A stretch of DNA of 64,000 nt from assembly GCF_000577815.1 (NCBI RefSeq), contig NZ_CBYM010000003.1, forward strand, positions 1-64,000. The letters are read 5' to 3'. The notes under the pieces are model-generated. The model had not been told where the DNA came from and did no database searches. It saw only the letters and a list, made by a program, of their open reading frames with translations. Positions 10,032-19,015 of this stretch are shown piece after piece; positions within the stretch are counted from its first letter, which is position 1, and each line of letters begins with the position of its first letter. Source of the DNA: Clostridium saudiense (GTDB lineage Bacteria; Bacillota; Clostridia; Clostridiales; Clostridiaceae). Both the position numbers and the translations under genes were made by a program.

Positions 10032-10595
10032 ATGAACTATACCATAGAATTAAATGATTGTATTTTACTTGGATCCGGAGCTGAAGGAAGTGTTTTTCTT
10101 ACTCCAGAAGGTTTTGCTATTAAGCAGTTTAATACAATAAAAGCTGCTAAAAAAGAGGTTTCTATTCTTGATGATGTAAAAGATAGTCCTTTTTTTCCAA
10201 ATGTATTGATTAGAGTGAGCAATATAGTTGTCAGAGAATATGTCCAAGGTGAAAATCTCTATGAATATATTCAAAAAAAAGGCTTATCCTATTCTCTTTC
10301 TAAAGAAATAATAGATTTACTCGAAGATTTAAAAAGATTAAAGTTTAAAAGACTTAATGTTAGAAATGCTCATATTTTTATTGATTCTAACGAAAAAATT
10401 AAAGTTATTGATCCAAGAAAACCTTATGTAAAAAACACCCCCTATCCTAAAGACATAATTAAATTACTTTTAAAGTTAAAGGTATTTGATAAGTTTTTAC
10501 AAGATTTATTAAATTATAGACCTGATTTATTAGATTATTGGATTGACGGATATAATTATGTAGCCAATAATTACAGACATGTACTAAGATACTGA
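10032..10595 (+). CDS. Small protein-kinase-like protein (possible pseudokinase)
   Basis: A 187-residue protein resembling a minimal kinase fold. It has a glycine-rich loop LGSGAEGSVF (about residues 13-22), a following AIKQF (candidate ATP-binding Lys), and a hinge-like VVREYVQGENLYEYI. The segment expected to be the catalytic loop reads LNVRNAHIFI, with Asn where kinases have Asp, and the metal-binding stretch is VIDPRK rather than DFG. The C-lobe is very short. It resembles small Firmicute YrzF-type putative kinases. Activity is uncertain. There is no good ribosome site; a leader hairpin lies just upstream. Confidence 0.65.
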   Translation: MNYTIELNDCILLGSGAEGSVFLTPEGFAIKQFNTIKAAKKEVSILDDVKDSPFFPNVLIRVSNIVVREYVQGENLYEYIQKKGLSYSLSKEIIDLLEDLKRLKFKRLNVRNAHIFIDSNEKIKVIDPRKPYVKNTPYPKDIIKLLLKLKVFDKFLQDLLNYRPDLLDYWIDGYNYVANNYRHVLRY

Positions 10596-10596
10596 T

Positions 10597-10625
10597 AAAA
10601 AAATATTACTATACAATATTTTTTT
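10597..10625 (+). terminator. Terminator of the kinase-like gene
   Basis: AAAAAAATATT and AATATTTTTTT arms, seven-base loop, ending in a T-run; it starts directly after the stop codon. Confidence 0.7.
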
Positions 10626-10637
10626 ATGACAAATTAT

Positions 10638-10729
10638 AAGTGGTAAGTTAATATTGAAACTCCTAATGGATTTTCTAAAAATATAGTTTTAATTAAATAA
10701 ACCTATATTTATTTTTTAACTTACCACTT
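10638..10729. repeat. 92-bp element bounded by 14-bp perfect inverted repeats
   Basis: AAGTGGTAAGTTAA (10638-10651) and its exact complement (10716-10729) bound an AT-rich core that contains a second small dyad (ATATAG/CTATAT). The position between two gene ends, and arms resembling motifs near 20850 and 34950, suggest a small interspersed repeat or a structured RNA rather than a simple terminator. Confidence 0.5.
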
Positions 10730-10782
10730 CAATTTACTGCTTATTTTTTATTTCTTTCTTACTAAATTAGTATTAAATTTAG

Positions 10783-10992
10783 CTACATACTTTCGATTGA
10801 TACTACATCATAGCCTTGATCTTCAATCTTTTCTTTAATTTCATCATTGTTAGAAGATGTTTCAACTATGGCATACTTTTCTTCTAAATTCACTTGAATT
10901 TTGCCTGAATCTTTTAGCTCTGCTAAAGCTTCTTTTACATGATTTACACAATGATTACAACTCATACCTTCAATAAATATCTTTTTTAACAT
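10783..10992 (-). CDS. copZ: Copper chaperone (heavy-metal-associated domain)
   Basis: A 69-residue single HMA domain with the metal site GMSCNHC (Cys12, Cys15) and the usual beta-alpha-beta layout. Such proteins carry Cu(I) in the cytoplasm and hand it to the CopA exporter. It follows copA by about 110 bases on the same strand downstream of csoR, so it is probably the last gene of the copper operon. AAGGAGGAG precedes the start. Confidence 0.9.
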   Translation of the reverse strand: MLKKIFIEGMSCNHCVNHVKEALAELKDSGKIQVNLEEKYAIVETSSNNDEIKEKIEDQGYDVVSIESM

Positions 10993-11103
10993 TAATATCT
11001 CCTCCTTAAATTATCAAAACCAAATATAAAAATTCCATATTTATATTGTTAATTTTATTAAATAAAATTATTTATAAAATAATTATTTTTTACTAATTAA
11101 ATT

Positions 11104-13530
11104 TTAAGCCTTAAACTTCTTAAGTCTTAAAGCATTAGCTAATACTGAAACTGAACTTAAACTCATTGCTGCTGCGGCAATCATTGGATTAAGTAATGGT
11201 CCTCCAAATATGTGTAATACCCCCATGGCTACAGGTATTCCCAAAACATTATATCCAAATGCCCAGAATAAATTTTGTTTTATATTTCTTATTGTCGCTT
11301 TACTTAACTTAATAGCTACTATAACATCCATTAAATCGCTTCTCATAAGAACTATATCTGCTGATTCAATTGCTACATCTGTTCCTGATCCAATTGCTAT
11401 TCCTATATCTGCTTGTGCTAATGCTGGTGCATCATTGATTCCATCTCCTACCATTGCAACTTTATCATCTTTTCCTTGTAACTTTTTAACTTCGTTTGCT
11501 TTATCTTCAGGCAATACTTCTGATAAAACTATATCTATTCCTACTTGCTTTGCAATAGCTTCAGCAGTCTTTTTATTGTCTCCTGTAATCATTGCAACTT
11601 TAATTCCCATGTTATGAAGCTCTTTAATTGCATTAATACTACTTGGCTTTACTGTATCAGCAACTGCAATAATTCCTTCTAATGAATTATTTATTGCAAT
11701 AAACATAGGGGTTTTACCCTCATTTGCTAATCTATCTGCTTCACCCCTTAATTCACCTATGTCTATTGACCTTTCCTTCATCAATTTTAAGTTTCCTAAT
11801 AAAATTGATTCATTTTCTATTACTACCTCTATTCCATGACCAGGTATTGCATTGAAATTTTCTAATGATTTTAATTCAATATTTTTTTCTATTGCTGCTC
11901 TTACTATAGCTTCACCTAATGGATGTTCAGATCCCTTTTCTGCACTTGCAGCTAAAGCTAATAATATATTATTTTCTTTCCCTCTAGATACTATATCAGT
12001 AACAACTGGTTTTCCTTCTGTTATTGTACCTGTTTTATCAAATACTATAGTATTAATTTTATGAGTAATTTCTAATGCTTCTCCACCTTTAATTAATACT
12101 CCATTTTCTGCACCTTTACCTGTACCAACCATTATTGCTGTAGGTGTTGCTAATCCCAAAGCACAAGGGCACGCAATTACTAGTACTGATATAAATATTG
12201 TTAATGCAAATACCGGTGTTTCTCCAGCTATTAACCATGCAATTGCTGAAAAAATAGCAAGCCCGATTACTATCGGAACAAAGTATGCTGAAATAACATC
12301 TGCCATCTTTGCAATTGGTGCTTTTGATCCTTGTGCATCTTCAACCAATTTAATTATTTGAGATAATGCTGTATCTCTCCCCACCTTTGTAGCCTTATAT
12401 TTAATAAAGCCTGTTTTGTTAATACTTGCACCTATTACATTACTTCCAACTATTTTTTCAACTGGTATACTTTCTCCAGTAAGCATTGATTCATCTATTG
12501 CTGTTGAACCTTCAATAACTTCACCATCAACTGGTAACTTTTCTCCTGGCTTAACTAATATTATATCTCCAACTACAACTTCATCTATTGGAATTACTAT
12601 TTCGTTACCTTCTCTAATAATAGTTGCTGTTTTTGGTGCTAATCCCATTAATTTTTTAATTGCTTCAGATGTTTTTCCTTTTGATATTGCTTCTAAATAT
12701 TTACCAAGTGTTATAAGTGTTAATATTGTAACTGCTGCTTCGAAATATAAATGCATAGCATAGCTTGTATCACCAGTAGCTATTTTATACATTCCAAATA
12801 CACTATAAAGAAAAGCTGCACTTGTTCCTACAGCTATTAGTGAATCCATATTTGGACTTAACTTTATCAAATTTTTAAATCCAATTAAATAGAATTTATA
12901 TCCTATAGCCATAACTGGAACTGTTAATATAATTTGAAATACAGCAAAGTTCATTGGATTAACCATAGGGTCTATTATCTTAGGCAATGGCATTCCCACC
13001 ATGTGTCCCATAGTAACTATTAAAAGTGGAATTGTAAAAATACATGAAAAAATAAGTCTTCTTAATAATTTATCTTTATCAGATAATTTTTTTTCTGTAT
13101 TTTCTTTTTCTTCTTCTCTTACAAGCTTATAGCCAGCTTTTTCTACAGCTCTTTTAATATCTCCGTAAGTTACTATATCGTCATCAACTGTAATACTCAT
13201 TTTTTCAGTAGTTAAATTAACTACCGAATCTTGAACACCTTCTATTTTTTTTGTTACTTTTTCAACTCTACCAGCACATACTGCACATGTCATTCCTTCA
13301 ACCCTATAAGTATGGGTTTTTATATTTTTAATTACTGAATATCCAAGAACTTCTACTTTCTTTTCTATTTCATTTGATGTTACTTTATTCTCATCAAAAC
13401 TTACTGTTAATGTTTCTGTAGTAAAATTAACACTAGCATCTTTCATGCCTTCCATTTTTTTAATTCCACGTTCTACTCTATTTGCACATGCAGAACATGT
13501 CATTCCACCAATTTTATATTTTTTATCCAT
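11104..13530 (-). CDS. copA: Copper-exporting P1B-type ATPase
   Basis: An 808-residue Cu(I) efflux ATPase of the cell membrane. Two N-terminal HMA domains carry GMTCSAC (Cys12/15) and GMTCAVC (Cys82/85). The membrane metal site is CPC in [11 protein letters not shown], the phosphorylation site is DKTGT, and GDGIND marks the hinge of the P-domain. GMTGES-like TGES is present in the actuator domain ([11 protein letters not shown]). Length and order match bacterial CopA. It lies 18 bases after csoR and shares its repressed promoter. Confidence 0.96.
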   Translation of the reverse strand: MDKKYKIGGMTCSACANRVERGIKKMEGMKDASVNFTTETLTVSFDENKVTSNEIEKKVEVLGYSVIKNIKTHTYRVEGMTCAVCAGRVEKVTKKIEGVQDSVVNLTTEKMSITVDDDIVTYGDIKRAVEKAGYKLVREEEKENTEKKLSDKDKLLRRLIFSCIFTIPLLIVTMGHMVGMPLPKIIDPMVNPMNFAVFQIILTVPVMAIGYKFYLIGFKNLIKLSPNMDSLIAVGTSAAFLYSVFGMYKIATGDTSYAMHLYFEAAVTILTLITLGKYLEAISKGKTSEAIKKLMGLAPKTATIIREGNEIVIPIDEVVVGDIILVKPGEKLPVDGEVIEGSTAIDESMLTGESIPVEKIVGSNVIGASINKTGFIKYKATKVGRDTALSQIIKLVEDAQGSKAPIAKMADVISAYFVPIVIGLAIFSAIAWLIAGETPVFALTIFISVLVIACPCALGLATPTAIMVGTGKGAENGVLIKGGEALEITHKINTIVFDKTGTITEGKPVVTDIVSRGKENNILLALAASAEKGSEHPLGEAIVRAAIEKNIELKSLENFNAIPGHGIEVVIENESILLGNLKLMKERSIDIGELRGEADRLANEGKTPMFIAINNSLEGIIAVADTVKPSSINAIKELHNMGIKVAMITGDNKKTAEAIAKQVGIDIVLSEVLPEDKANEVKKLQGKDDKVAMVGDGINDAPALAQADIGIAIGSGTDVAIESADIVLMRSDLMDVIVAIKLSKATIRNIKQNLFWAFGYNVLGIPVAMGVLHIFGGPLLNPMIAAAAMSLSSVSVLANALRLKKFKA

Positions 13531-13548
13531 TTAATTTCTCTCCTTTCC

Positions 13549-13809
13549 TTATTTAGATATCTTCTCAAAAAGATTCATTATTTCATCTATCTTTTCATCG
13601 CCATTATTATTTATTATCGCATCTTTAACACAATGATCTAAATGTCTTTTTAAAATTTGCATATTTGCCTTTTTTAATAATGATTGAACTGCAATTATTT
13701 GATTAGAAACGTCAATACAGTATCTTTCATCTTCAATCATTTTTATTATTCCTTCAATTTGTCCTTTTGCTATTTTTAAATTTTGAATTGCTTTTTTTCT
13801 TTCTTCCAT
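13549..13809 (-). CDS. csoR: Copper-sensing repressor CsoR
   Basis: An 86-residue all-helical regulator of the CsoR/RcnR (DUF156) family. The Cu(I) ligands are present as Cys31, His56 and Cys60, with the same spacing as the known CsoR Cys-His-Cys triad (25 and 4). Copper binding should release DNA and derepress csoR-copA-copZ. A GC-rich operator lies directly in front of the gene, downstream of a near-consensus promoter. GGAGGAG precedes the start. Confidence 0.94.
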   Translation of the reverse strand: MEERKKAIQNLKIAKGQIEGIIKMIEDERYCIDVSNQIIAVQSLLKKANMQILKRHLDHCVKDAIINNNGDEKIDEIMNLFEKISK

Positions 13810-13824
13810 AGTTCTCCTCCATAT

Positions 13825-13846
13825 TACCCCCCACCCCAGGGGGGTA
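13825..13846 (-). promoter_or_regulatory. CsoR operator
   Basis: TACCCCCC-6 bases-GGGGGGTA, the G/C-tract palindrome typical of CsoR targets and striking in this AT-rich DNA. It lies immediately downstream of the -10 element, over the expected transcription start. Confidence 0.9.
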
Positions 13847-13853
13847 TGTTTTA

Positions 13854-13881
13854 ATTATAATACTTTTTATTTCTATGTCAA
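13854..13881 (-). promoter_or_regulatory. csoR-copA-copZ promoter
   Basis: On the minus strand TTGACA (13881-13876) and TATAAT (13859-13854), both exact consensus, are separated by 16 bases. Confidence 0.88.
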
Positions 13882-14063
13882 TATTAATATTTTTTATTAT
13901 TTCTTATTCTTTATACAAAATTTTATTGCTACTTATCCCTATATTTATCAGATATATTTTTTAATTTATTAGGTTAAACTATTTATGTGTTATTAGTGGA
14001 AAATCTTTTATAGATGCAAAATTAATAACTAATTTAATACTTCAGTTAAAAGAGGTGAATGAA

Positions 14064-14180
14064 ATGAGTAAATGTTGTTCAAAATCTGATCCTAGCTGTA
14101 AGGATTATGCAGAAAAAGTGAAAAATAAGGCAAATGAAAAAACACCTTATGAAATTGATAAACCAACTAAACATTTTTAA
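14064..14180 (+). CDS. Short cysteine-containing protein (38 aa)
   Basis: A 38-codon frame begins MSKCCSKSDPSC and ends PTKHF. The start is preceded by AGAGGTG at good spacing. The three cysteines (4, 5, 12) near the N-terminus and the otherwise charged, hydrophilic sequence suggest a soluble protein that may bind a metal. It lies between the divergent copper operon and the convergent TDT transporter gene, with a long hairpin 25 bases after its stop. I recognise no family. The clear ribosome site and terminator argue that it is a real gene. Confidence 0.6.
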   Translation: MSKCCSKSDPSCKDYAEKVKNKANEKTPYEIDKPTKHF

Positions 14181-14204
14181 AATTAAATCTTCAAATATAA
14201 AATT

Positions 14205-14261
14205 AATATGCTCATCATATAGTTTCATCATTTAAATTAGACACTATATAAGGAGCATATT
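14205..14261. terminator. Long bulged hairpin between convergent genes
   Basis: Outer arms AATATGCTC / GAGCATATT and inner arms ATATAGT / ACTATAT form a two-part stem. It separates the 38-aa gene from the convergent transporter gene; TTTTATT follows on the plus strand. Confidence 0.6.
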
Positions 14262-14279
14262 TTATTAAATTATAAAATT

Positions 14280-15230
14280 TTATTTATTTTTATAACTATC
14301 TACTAACATCATAAAGAATTTAAATAATACTACTGATATTATACCAGTTGTTATGTATATTTGAATTCCAGCTATTTGATTTACAATATAACCAAAAGTT
14401 TCATATCCTTGACCTATTAAGTAAGCAGACATCTTTGTTGAAGCTACAATTCCTATAGCCATAGGGAACGTAAGTCCTGCAAATCCTGGATGGAAAATAT
14501 ATGAGAAGAATTTTGGTAATTTGCTTATTATGAATATTAATGCACAAATTACTGCAAAGTATAAATAATAAACTATAAATTTATTTGGTGTTTGAATAAA
14601 ATTAAGGTAACTTACTAAACAAAGACTTGATGGTGCAAGTACAATTGCTTGAGTATGATACATTGGATCTTTGATTTCATATTTTGCTAATCTATAAATC
14701 ATAAATGGAATTATTATAGTAAATACTGCAATACCATAGTATACAACTATTTTACCTATTAAAGGTTCATTCATAACTCCACCAACTACTGTAGAAACCA
14801 TTATACCATTATATGTAACAAACCAACTTGGAACGAAAGTTTGCATATTAACACCTTTTACTACGTTTCTATATGTAAATATTAGAATGTGAATTGCATG
14901 TAATATTAAACCTATAAACCAAAGTGCCTTACCAAAAGCCGCATTATAAGTATAAATATAACTACCAATAATCATAGTTATCATTGTAAATCCTGCATAA
15001 AGTGATGCTGGAACTGTATTTGAATATTCATTTTTTACAGTATCAAAGTGAGCAACCATTTTAACTATATATGCTATTAAAACAGCAATTGCTGCCCATA
15101 TAGTTAAATGTCTTACCCATGTATATCCCATACCTGAGTATACATTAGCTAAAGTTGATGCCCCTACCATGGTTGGTAAAATTGGAACTGGTAAGTTTTT
15201 AATCTTTTGTATTAGTGACTTATTATTCAT
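14280..15230 (-). CDS. TDT (TehA/SLAC1)-family membrane transporter
   Basis: A 316-residue protein with about ten hydrophobic helices, of the tellurite-resistance/dicarboxylate transporter family that includes TehA and SLAC1-type anion channels. The start PVPILPTMVGASTLANVY matches the family N-terminus. The natural solute is not evident. Its promoter carries the same Crp/Fnr-type palindrome, at the same position, as the nitrate reductase promoter, so an anion linked to nitrate respiration (for example nitrite) is a reasonable guess. AGGAGG precedes the start. Confidence 0.82.
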   Translation of the reverse strand: MNNKSLIQKIKNLPVPILPTMVGASTLANVYSGMGYTWVRHLTIWAAIAVLIAYIVKMVAHFDTVKNEYSNTVPASLYAGFTMITMIIGSYIYTYNAAFGKALWFIGLILHAIHILIFTYRNVVKGVNMQTFVPSWFVTYNGIMVSTVVGGVMNEPLIGKIVVYYGIAVFTIIIPFMIYRLAKYEIKDPMYHTQAIVLAPSSLCLVSYLNFIQTPNKFIVYYLYFAVICALIFIISKLPKFFSYIFHPGFAGLTFPMAIGIVASTKMSAYLIGQGYETFGYIVNQIAGIQIYITTGIISVVLFKFFMMLVDSYKNK

Positions 15231-15368
15231 GATTCCTCCTAAAATTTAAAAATAAACTAATAAATAAGTTCTATATATATCTTGTGTAATAGAGTTGAAT
15301 TAAATTCATTTGTTAATTTTTTCACTTTTCATTCAACAAATTTACTTAATCACTCCTCAACAATAGTT

Positions 15369-15411
15369 ATTATACTTATAGAAATCATTCAAGTATGTGA
15401 TTTTTATCACA
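15369..15411 (-). promoter_or_regulatory. Crp/Fnr-type operator and -10 element of the TDT gene
   Basis: TGTGATTTTTATCACA (15396-15411) is a perfect dyad of the Crp/Fnr type. On the minus strand TATAAT lies at 15374-15369. With a start seven bases past that hexamer (15362), the dyad centre is at -41.5, the class II activator position. The 308-base gap around it also holds a terminator; nothing else is apparent. Confidence 0.75.
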
Positions 15412-15481
15412 ATATTGTTAATTTTTTAATTATTTTTTTAAGATATTTTATTAAACTAAAAATATAAAATAATATTAATAA

Positions 15482-15513
15482 AAAAAAGAACTGTAATACT
15501 ACAATTCTTTTTT
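15482..15513 (-). terminator. Terminator of the moa/MOSC operon
   Basis: AAAAAAGAACTGT pairs with ACAATTCTTTTTT; the single C-A mismatch on the plus strand becomes a G-U pair in the minus-strand RNA. A U-run follows on the minus strand. Confidence 0.75.
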
Positions 15514-15538
15514 CATTTTATATTTTGTAGAAGTTATA

Positions 15539-15997
15539 TTATAAGCTCAATATCTTTTTCCCAGTATCAACTAGTTCACATTTATCTCCTACTTTAACTT
15601 TTCCACCTTTTAATACTCTTGTAAAAATTCCATTCTTAGGCATTATACACTCTCCTACTTGATAGTATATTGCACATTTATCATGACATTCTTTTCCTAT
15701 TTGAGTTACTTCTAAAAGAACATCATCTCCTACAGTTAATCTTTGTCCAACTGGAAGCTTATTTAATTCAAATCCTTCAATAACTAAATTTTCTCCAAAG
15801 GCACCAAAATCAACATTTCCACCTTTATTTCTGAAATCTTCTATTTTTTCTAAAGCTAAAAGACTTACTTGTCTATGCCATTTTCCAGCATGAGCATCTC
15901 CTTCAATTCCAAACTCTTCTATAAAATTTGCTTCTGAAACTTCATTTTTTAATGTTCCCTTATGTTTACTTGTACAAATAGCAATTACTTTTCCCAT
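15539..15997 (-). CDS. MOSC-domain protein
   Basis: A 152-residue stand-alone MOSC domain, the sulfur-carrier domain also found at the C-terminus of molybdenum cofactor sulfurases. Typical features are the GDAHAGKWHRQVSLL stretch (about residues 33-47) and a single conserved cysteine region (IGKECHDKC). It is the last gene of the molybdenum-cofactor series, three bases after moaA. A role in cofactor sulfuration or trafficking is inferred from family and place. GGAGG precedes the start and a terminator follows. Confidence 0.88.
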   Translation of the reverse strand: MGKVIAICTSKHKGTLKNEVSEANFIEEFGIEGDAHAGKWHRQVSLLALEKIEDFRNKGGNVDFGAFGENLVIEGFELNKLPVGQRLTVGDDVLLEVTQIGKECHDKCAIYYQVGECIMPKNGIFTRVLKGGKVKVGDKCELVDTGKKILSL

Positions 15998-16000
15998 TTC

Positions 16001-16972
16001 TTATCCTCCAATTTGATTCATAAACTTTAATTCTTTATGCTCACTTTTTTCTAAAAATAAATGTTTTTCTGGTTTGTCATATATATTTTCTTGTATAATT
16101 TCTCTTAAATTTTCGTCACTAATTCCTTTTCTAAGCTTAGATTTTAAATCTACCCCATAATCAAAGTGAAGACATTGCTTTAAAAAACCTTCTGGAGTTA
16201 ATCTTATTCTATTGCAATCTTCGCAAAAACAATTGCTTAATGCACTTATAAAACCAACTTTACCTTTTGCGCCTTTTAACTTAATATATGTAGCTGGTCC
16301 GCCACTTTTACTTCTTACTACTTTTTCATAATCAGTATAATTGTCTTCTATAACCTTTAGTACTTCTTCATTTGTAACACCTTTATAATTAATTGCAATT
16401 CCAATTGGCATTAATTCAATAAAACGTATATCTATAGGTTTTTCTTTAGTAAGATTTACAAAATCAATTATTTCGTCTTTATTAACATCATTAACTATAA
16501 CAGTATTTAATTTTACTTTTATCCCTAGCTCTATTGCCTTATCTATGGCTACTAAAACATTCTCTAACTTACCTAATCTAGTTAATTTGCTAAATCTTTC
16601 TTCTTTTAATGAATCTAAACTGATATTTACTCCCTTCAATCCATTTAACTTCAATTCTTCAAGTTTATCAGCTAGTAATATTCCATTTGTAGTTAGATAA
16701 ATTTCTTCAATACCTGGAATATTATTTATTCTCCCTATAAGATTTACTATTCCTGCTCTAACTAATGGTTCTCCACCAGTTATTCTAATTTTTTTTATTC
16801 CAAGTTTAGCGCTTTCTTTTACAATTTTATATATTTCATCATCAGTTAACTTTTCATCATTTTTTAAGAAGTTATTTTCCTTCTCCTTCATACAATAAAC
16901 ACATCTTAAATTACAATTATCAGTTACCGATACCCTTAAGTAATCAATCTCTCTTTCAAACTTATCTTTCAT
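16001..16972 (-). CDS. moaA: GTP 3',8-cyclase MoaA
   Basis: A 323-residue radical-SAM enzyme for the first step of molybdopterin synthesis, converting GTP to the cyclic dehydro-GTP that MoaC uses. The N-terminal SAM-cluster motif is CNLRCVYC (Cys20, 24, 27). The second cluster site is in the C-terminal region ([15 protein letters not shown]...C). The C-terminus ends in the Gly-Gly tail needed for activity. No clear ribosome site precedes the ATG, which lies 18 bases after moaC, so coupling to moaC translation is possible. Confidence 0.95.
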   Translation of the reverse strand: MKDKFEREIDYLRVSVTDNCNLRCVYCMKEKENNFLKNDEKLTDDEIYKIVKESAKLGIKKIRITGGEPLVRAGIVNLIGRINNIPGIEEIYLTTNGILLADKLEELKLNGLKGVNISLDSLKEERFSKLTRLGKLENVLVAIDKAIELGIKVKLNTVIVNDVNKDEIIDFVNLTKEKPIDIRFIELMPIGIAINYKGVTNEEVLKVIEDNYTDYEKVVRSKSGGPATYIKLKGAKGKVGFISALSNCFCEDCNRIRLTPEGFLKQCLHFDYGVDLKSKLRKGISDENLREIIQENIYDKPEKHLFLEKSEHKELKFMNQIGG

Positions 16973-16990
16973 ATTAATTCAAAGGGTAAG

Positions 16991-17468
16991 TTAAAAGTTA
17001 AACTCCCCACTCTTTCCTCCTGTTTTTTTAAGCAAATGAGTTCCTTCGATAACCATTCTTTTATCAATTGCTTTACACATATCATAAATTGTTAATGCAC
17101 TTACTGTTGCAGCTGTTAAAGCCTCCATTTCAACCCCTGTTTTATCAACTATTTTTACTGTTGCTGTAATTTCAATGGAACTCTCTTCTTTATTTTATCT
17201 CAAAATCCACATTACAACTTGTAATCATTAATGGATGGCACATTGGAATTAAATTTGATGTTTGTTTACTAGCCATTATTCCTGCTATTCTAGCTACTCC
17301 TAATACATCGCCTTTACCAATTTTCCCATTTTCTATTAACTCTAATGTCTCTCTACTAACTTTTATTTTTGAAACAGCAACTGCAACTCTAGCTGTTTCA
17401 TTTTTTTCTGATACGTCAACCATTCTAGCATTTCCACTATTATCAAAGTGCGTCAATTTATTATCCAT
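16991..17468 (-). pseudogene. moaC: moaC, cyclic pyranopterin monophosphate synthase, with a single-base frameshift
   Basis: The first 92 codons (17468-17190) encode a normal MoaC N-terminus ([38 protein letters not shown]) and then hit TAA. The rest of MoaC continues one frame over to a stop at 16991: [55 protein letters not shown]. The total is 478 bases, 159 codons plus one. Removing one T (minus strand, near 17192) from the AAAATAAAG stretch restores a 158-residue protein of normal length. Either a real null mutation, which would block cofactor synthesis unless another copy exists, or a sequence error. Confidence 0.85.
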
Positions 17469-17490
17469 AATACAAGCCTACTTTCTAAAA

Positions 17491-18507
17491 TTATTTTCCA
17501 AATGAACAATGTGGGAATGTACATACATTACAATCTAAGCATAATCCACCATGTCCATATTCGACTATATCATCAATTGTTAATTTTTCATCACTTAAAA
17601 CTCTTGGTAATACTAAATCAAGTACTGTTCTTTTAGAGTACATTGCACAGCTTGGTACTCCTAAAATTGGTGTATCACCATAATAAGCTAATAAGAACAT
17701 AGCTCCTGGTAATACTGGAGATCCATATGTTACTAATTCACCACCACATTCCTTAATTGCTGTAGGTGTAACATCATCAGGGTCTACAGACATTCCTCCT
17801 GTACAAATTATCATATCTACTTTTTCACTTAAACCTTTTTGAATTTCTTCAATAATTCTTTCCTTTTCATCTGGTAATATTACTTGACGTATTACTTCAC
17901 TACCATAATACCCTAATTTTTGCTTTATTACTGGTAAAAAGGCATCCTTAATTCTGCCTTTATATACTTCATTACCAGTAGTTATTAATAAACACTTTTT
18001 AGGTTTTATTTCTGCTACACTAATTATCTTTTCTCTAATTAGATTTTCAGCAGTAATAATTTTTTCCTCATCTATTATTAATGGAATAACCCTTGTTGCT
18101 CCAACTTTTTCCCCTTTTTTAATTGGAGTATTATTATGCAACGTAGAAACTATAATTTCACCAACCGAATTTAATTTGAATAAATTAGCTTTATCTATTT
18201 TTAATACTCCATCTCTGTCAGCAAAGAAATCTACTTTTCCTTCTTTAATTTCATCTGAAATCTTAATTCCTTCTCCCACAACTAAATTTGAAATTCTTGT
18301 TGCTGCATCATTTTCATGAAGCTGACCTTCTGTAGGTTCCCAAACATAAACATGCTCTTTCCCAATAGATAGTAATTTTTCTATATCTTCTTCTTTAATT
18401 ATATGACCTTTTTTAAATAATCTTCCTTTAAATTCACCAGGAATTATTTGAGTTACATCATGAGAAAGTATAGTTCCTACTGCATCTTCTACTTTTATCA
18501 TTTTCAT
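17491..18507 (-). CDS. MoeA-like molybdopterin-binding protein with Cys-rich tail
   Basis: About 338 residues. The C-terminal two thirds contain a MoeA/MoaB-type molybdopterin-binding domain (LLITTGNEVYKGRIKD, IICTGGMSVDPDDVTP). The tail is unusual: CLDCNVCTFPHCSFGK has four cysteines and a histidine and could bind a metal or cluster. It is distinct from the full MoeA also encoded here, so the operon has two molybdenum-insertion-type proteins. The frame opens at 18537, but AGGGGGAA sits before the ATG at 18507, which avoids overlap with the upstream mog gene. Confidence 0.85.
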   Translation of the reverse strand: MKMIKVEDAVGTILSHDVTQIIPGEFKGRLFKKGHIIKEEDIEKLLSIGKEHVYVWEPTEGQLHENDAATRISNLVVGEGIKISDEIKEGKVDFFADRDGVLKIDKANLFKLNSVGEIIVSTLHNNTPIKKGEKVGATRVIPLIIDEEKIITAENLIREKIISVAEIKPKKCLLITTGNEVYKGRIKDAFLPVIKQKLGYYGSEVIRQVILPDEKERIIEEIQKGLSEKVDMIICTGGMSVDPDDVTPTAIKECGGELVTYGSPVLPGAMFLLAYYGDTPILGVPSCAMYSKRTVLDLVLPRVLSDEKLTIDDIVEYGHGGLCLDCNVCTFPHCSFGK

Positions 18508-18523
18508 ATTAATTTTCCCCCTA

Positions 18524-19015
18524 TTACTTTCTAGCACATTCTTTTGAAGTTCCTAATAATATATCAATTCCGTGTTTAATGTCATCTAATGCATAATCTA
18601 ATGCTTCCTTGCAAGCCTTTGGACTTCCTGGTAAATTAACAATTAATGTATCTTTTCTTATACCAGACACAGCCCTTGAAAGCATAGCTCTTTTAGTAAT
18701 TTGCATACTATACATTCTTATTGCTTCGCATATTCCAGGTGCTTCTCTATCAATTATTGCTTTAGTAGCTTCTGGTGTTATATCCCTTTTAGAAAATCCA
18801 GTTCCACCTGTACTTAATATTAAATTAACTTTAAGCTCATCACTCATAACTTTAAATTCATTTTCTAACATTTCTTTTTCATCAGGTAATATGACTTGTT
18901 TTACTACAGTAAATCCCGCAGCTTCAACTAACTCTTTTACTACAGCCCCACTTTTATCTTCTCTTTCTCCAGCATAACCTTTATCACTACTTGTAATTAT
19001 ACCAACTGTATACAT
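18524..19015 (-). CDS. mog: Molybdopterin adenylyltransferase (Mog/MoaB family)
   Basis: A 163-residue MoaB/Mog-fold protein. The MPT-binding motif LILSTGGTGFSKRDITPEAT (about residues 63-82) and the late NLPGSPKA segment are clear. Mog adenylates molybdopterin to prepare metal insertion by MoeA. Whether it is Mog or the close MoaB cannot be settled from motif alone; the context with moeA favours adenylyltransferase function. The start overlaps the mobA stop (TAATG). Confidence 0.88.
   Translation of the reverse strand: MYTVGIITSSDKGYAGEREDKSGAVVKELVEAAGFTVVKQVILPDEKEMLENEFKVMSDELKVNLILSTGGTGFSKRDITPEATKAIIDREAPGICEAIRMYSMQITKRAMLSRAVSGIRKDTLIVNLPGSPKACKEALDYALDDIKHGIDILLGTSKECARK

Noticed and set aside
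17186..17200. Programmed frameshift in moaC
   Set aside because: There is a stop codon next to an AAA codon, but no RF2-like slippery site, no internal ribosome-site stimulator and no clear downstream structure; a mutation or error is simpler.
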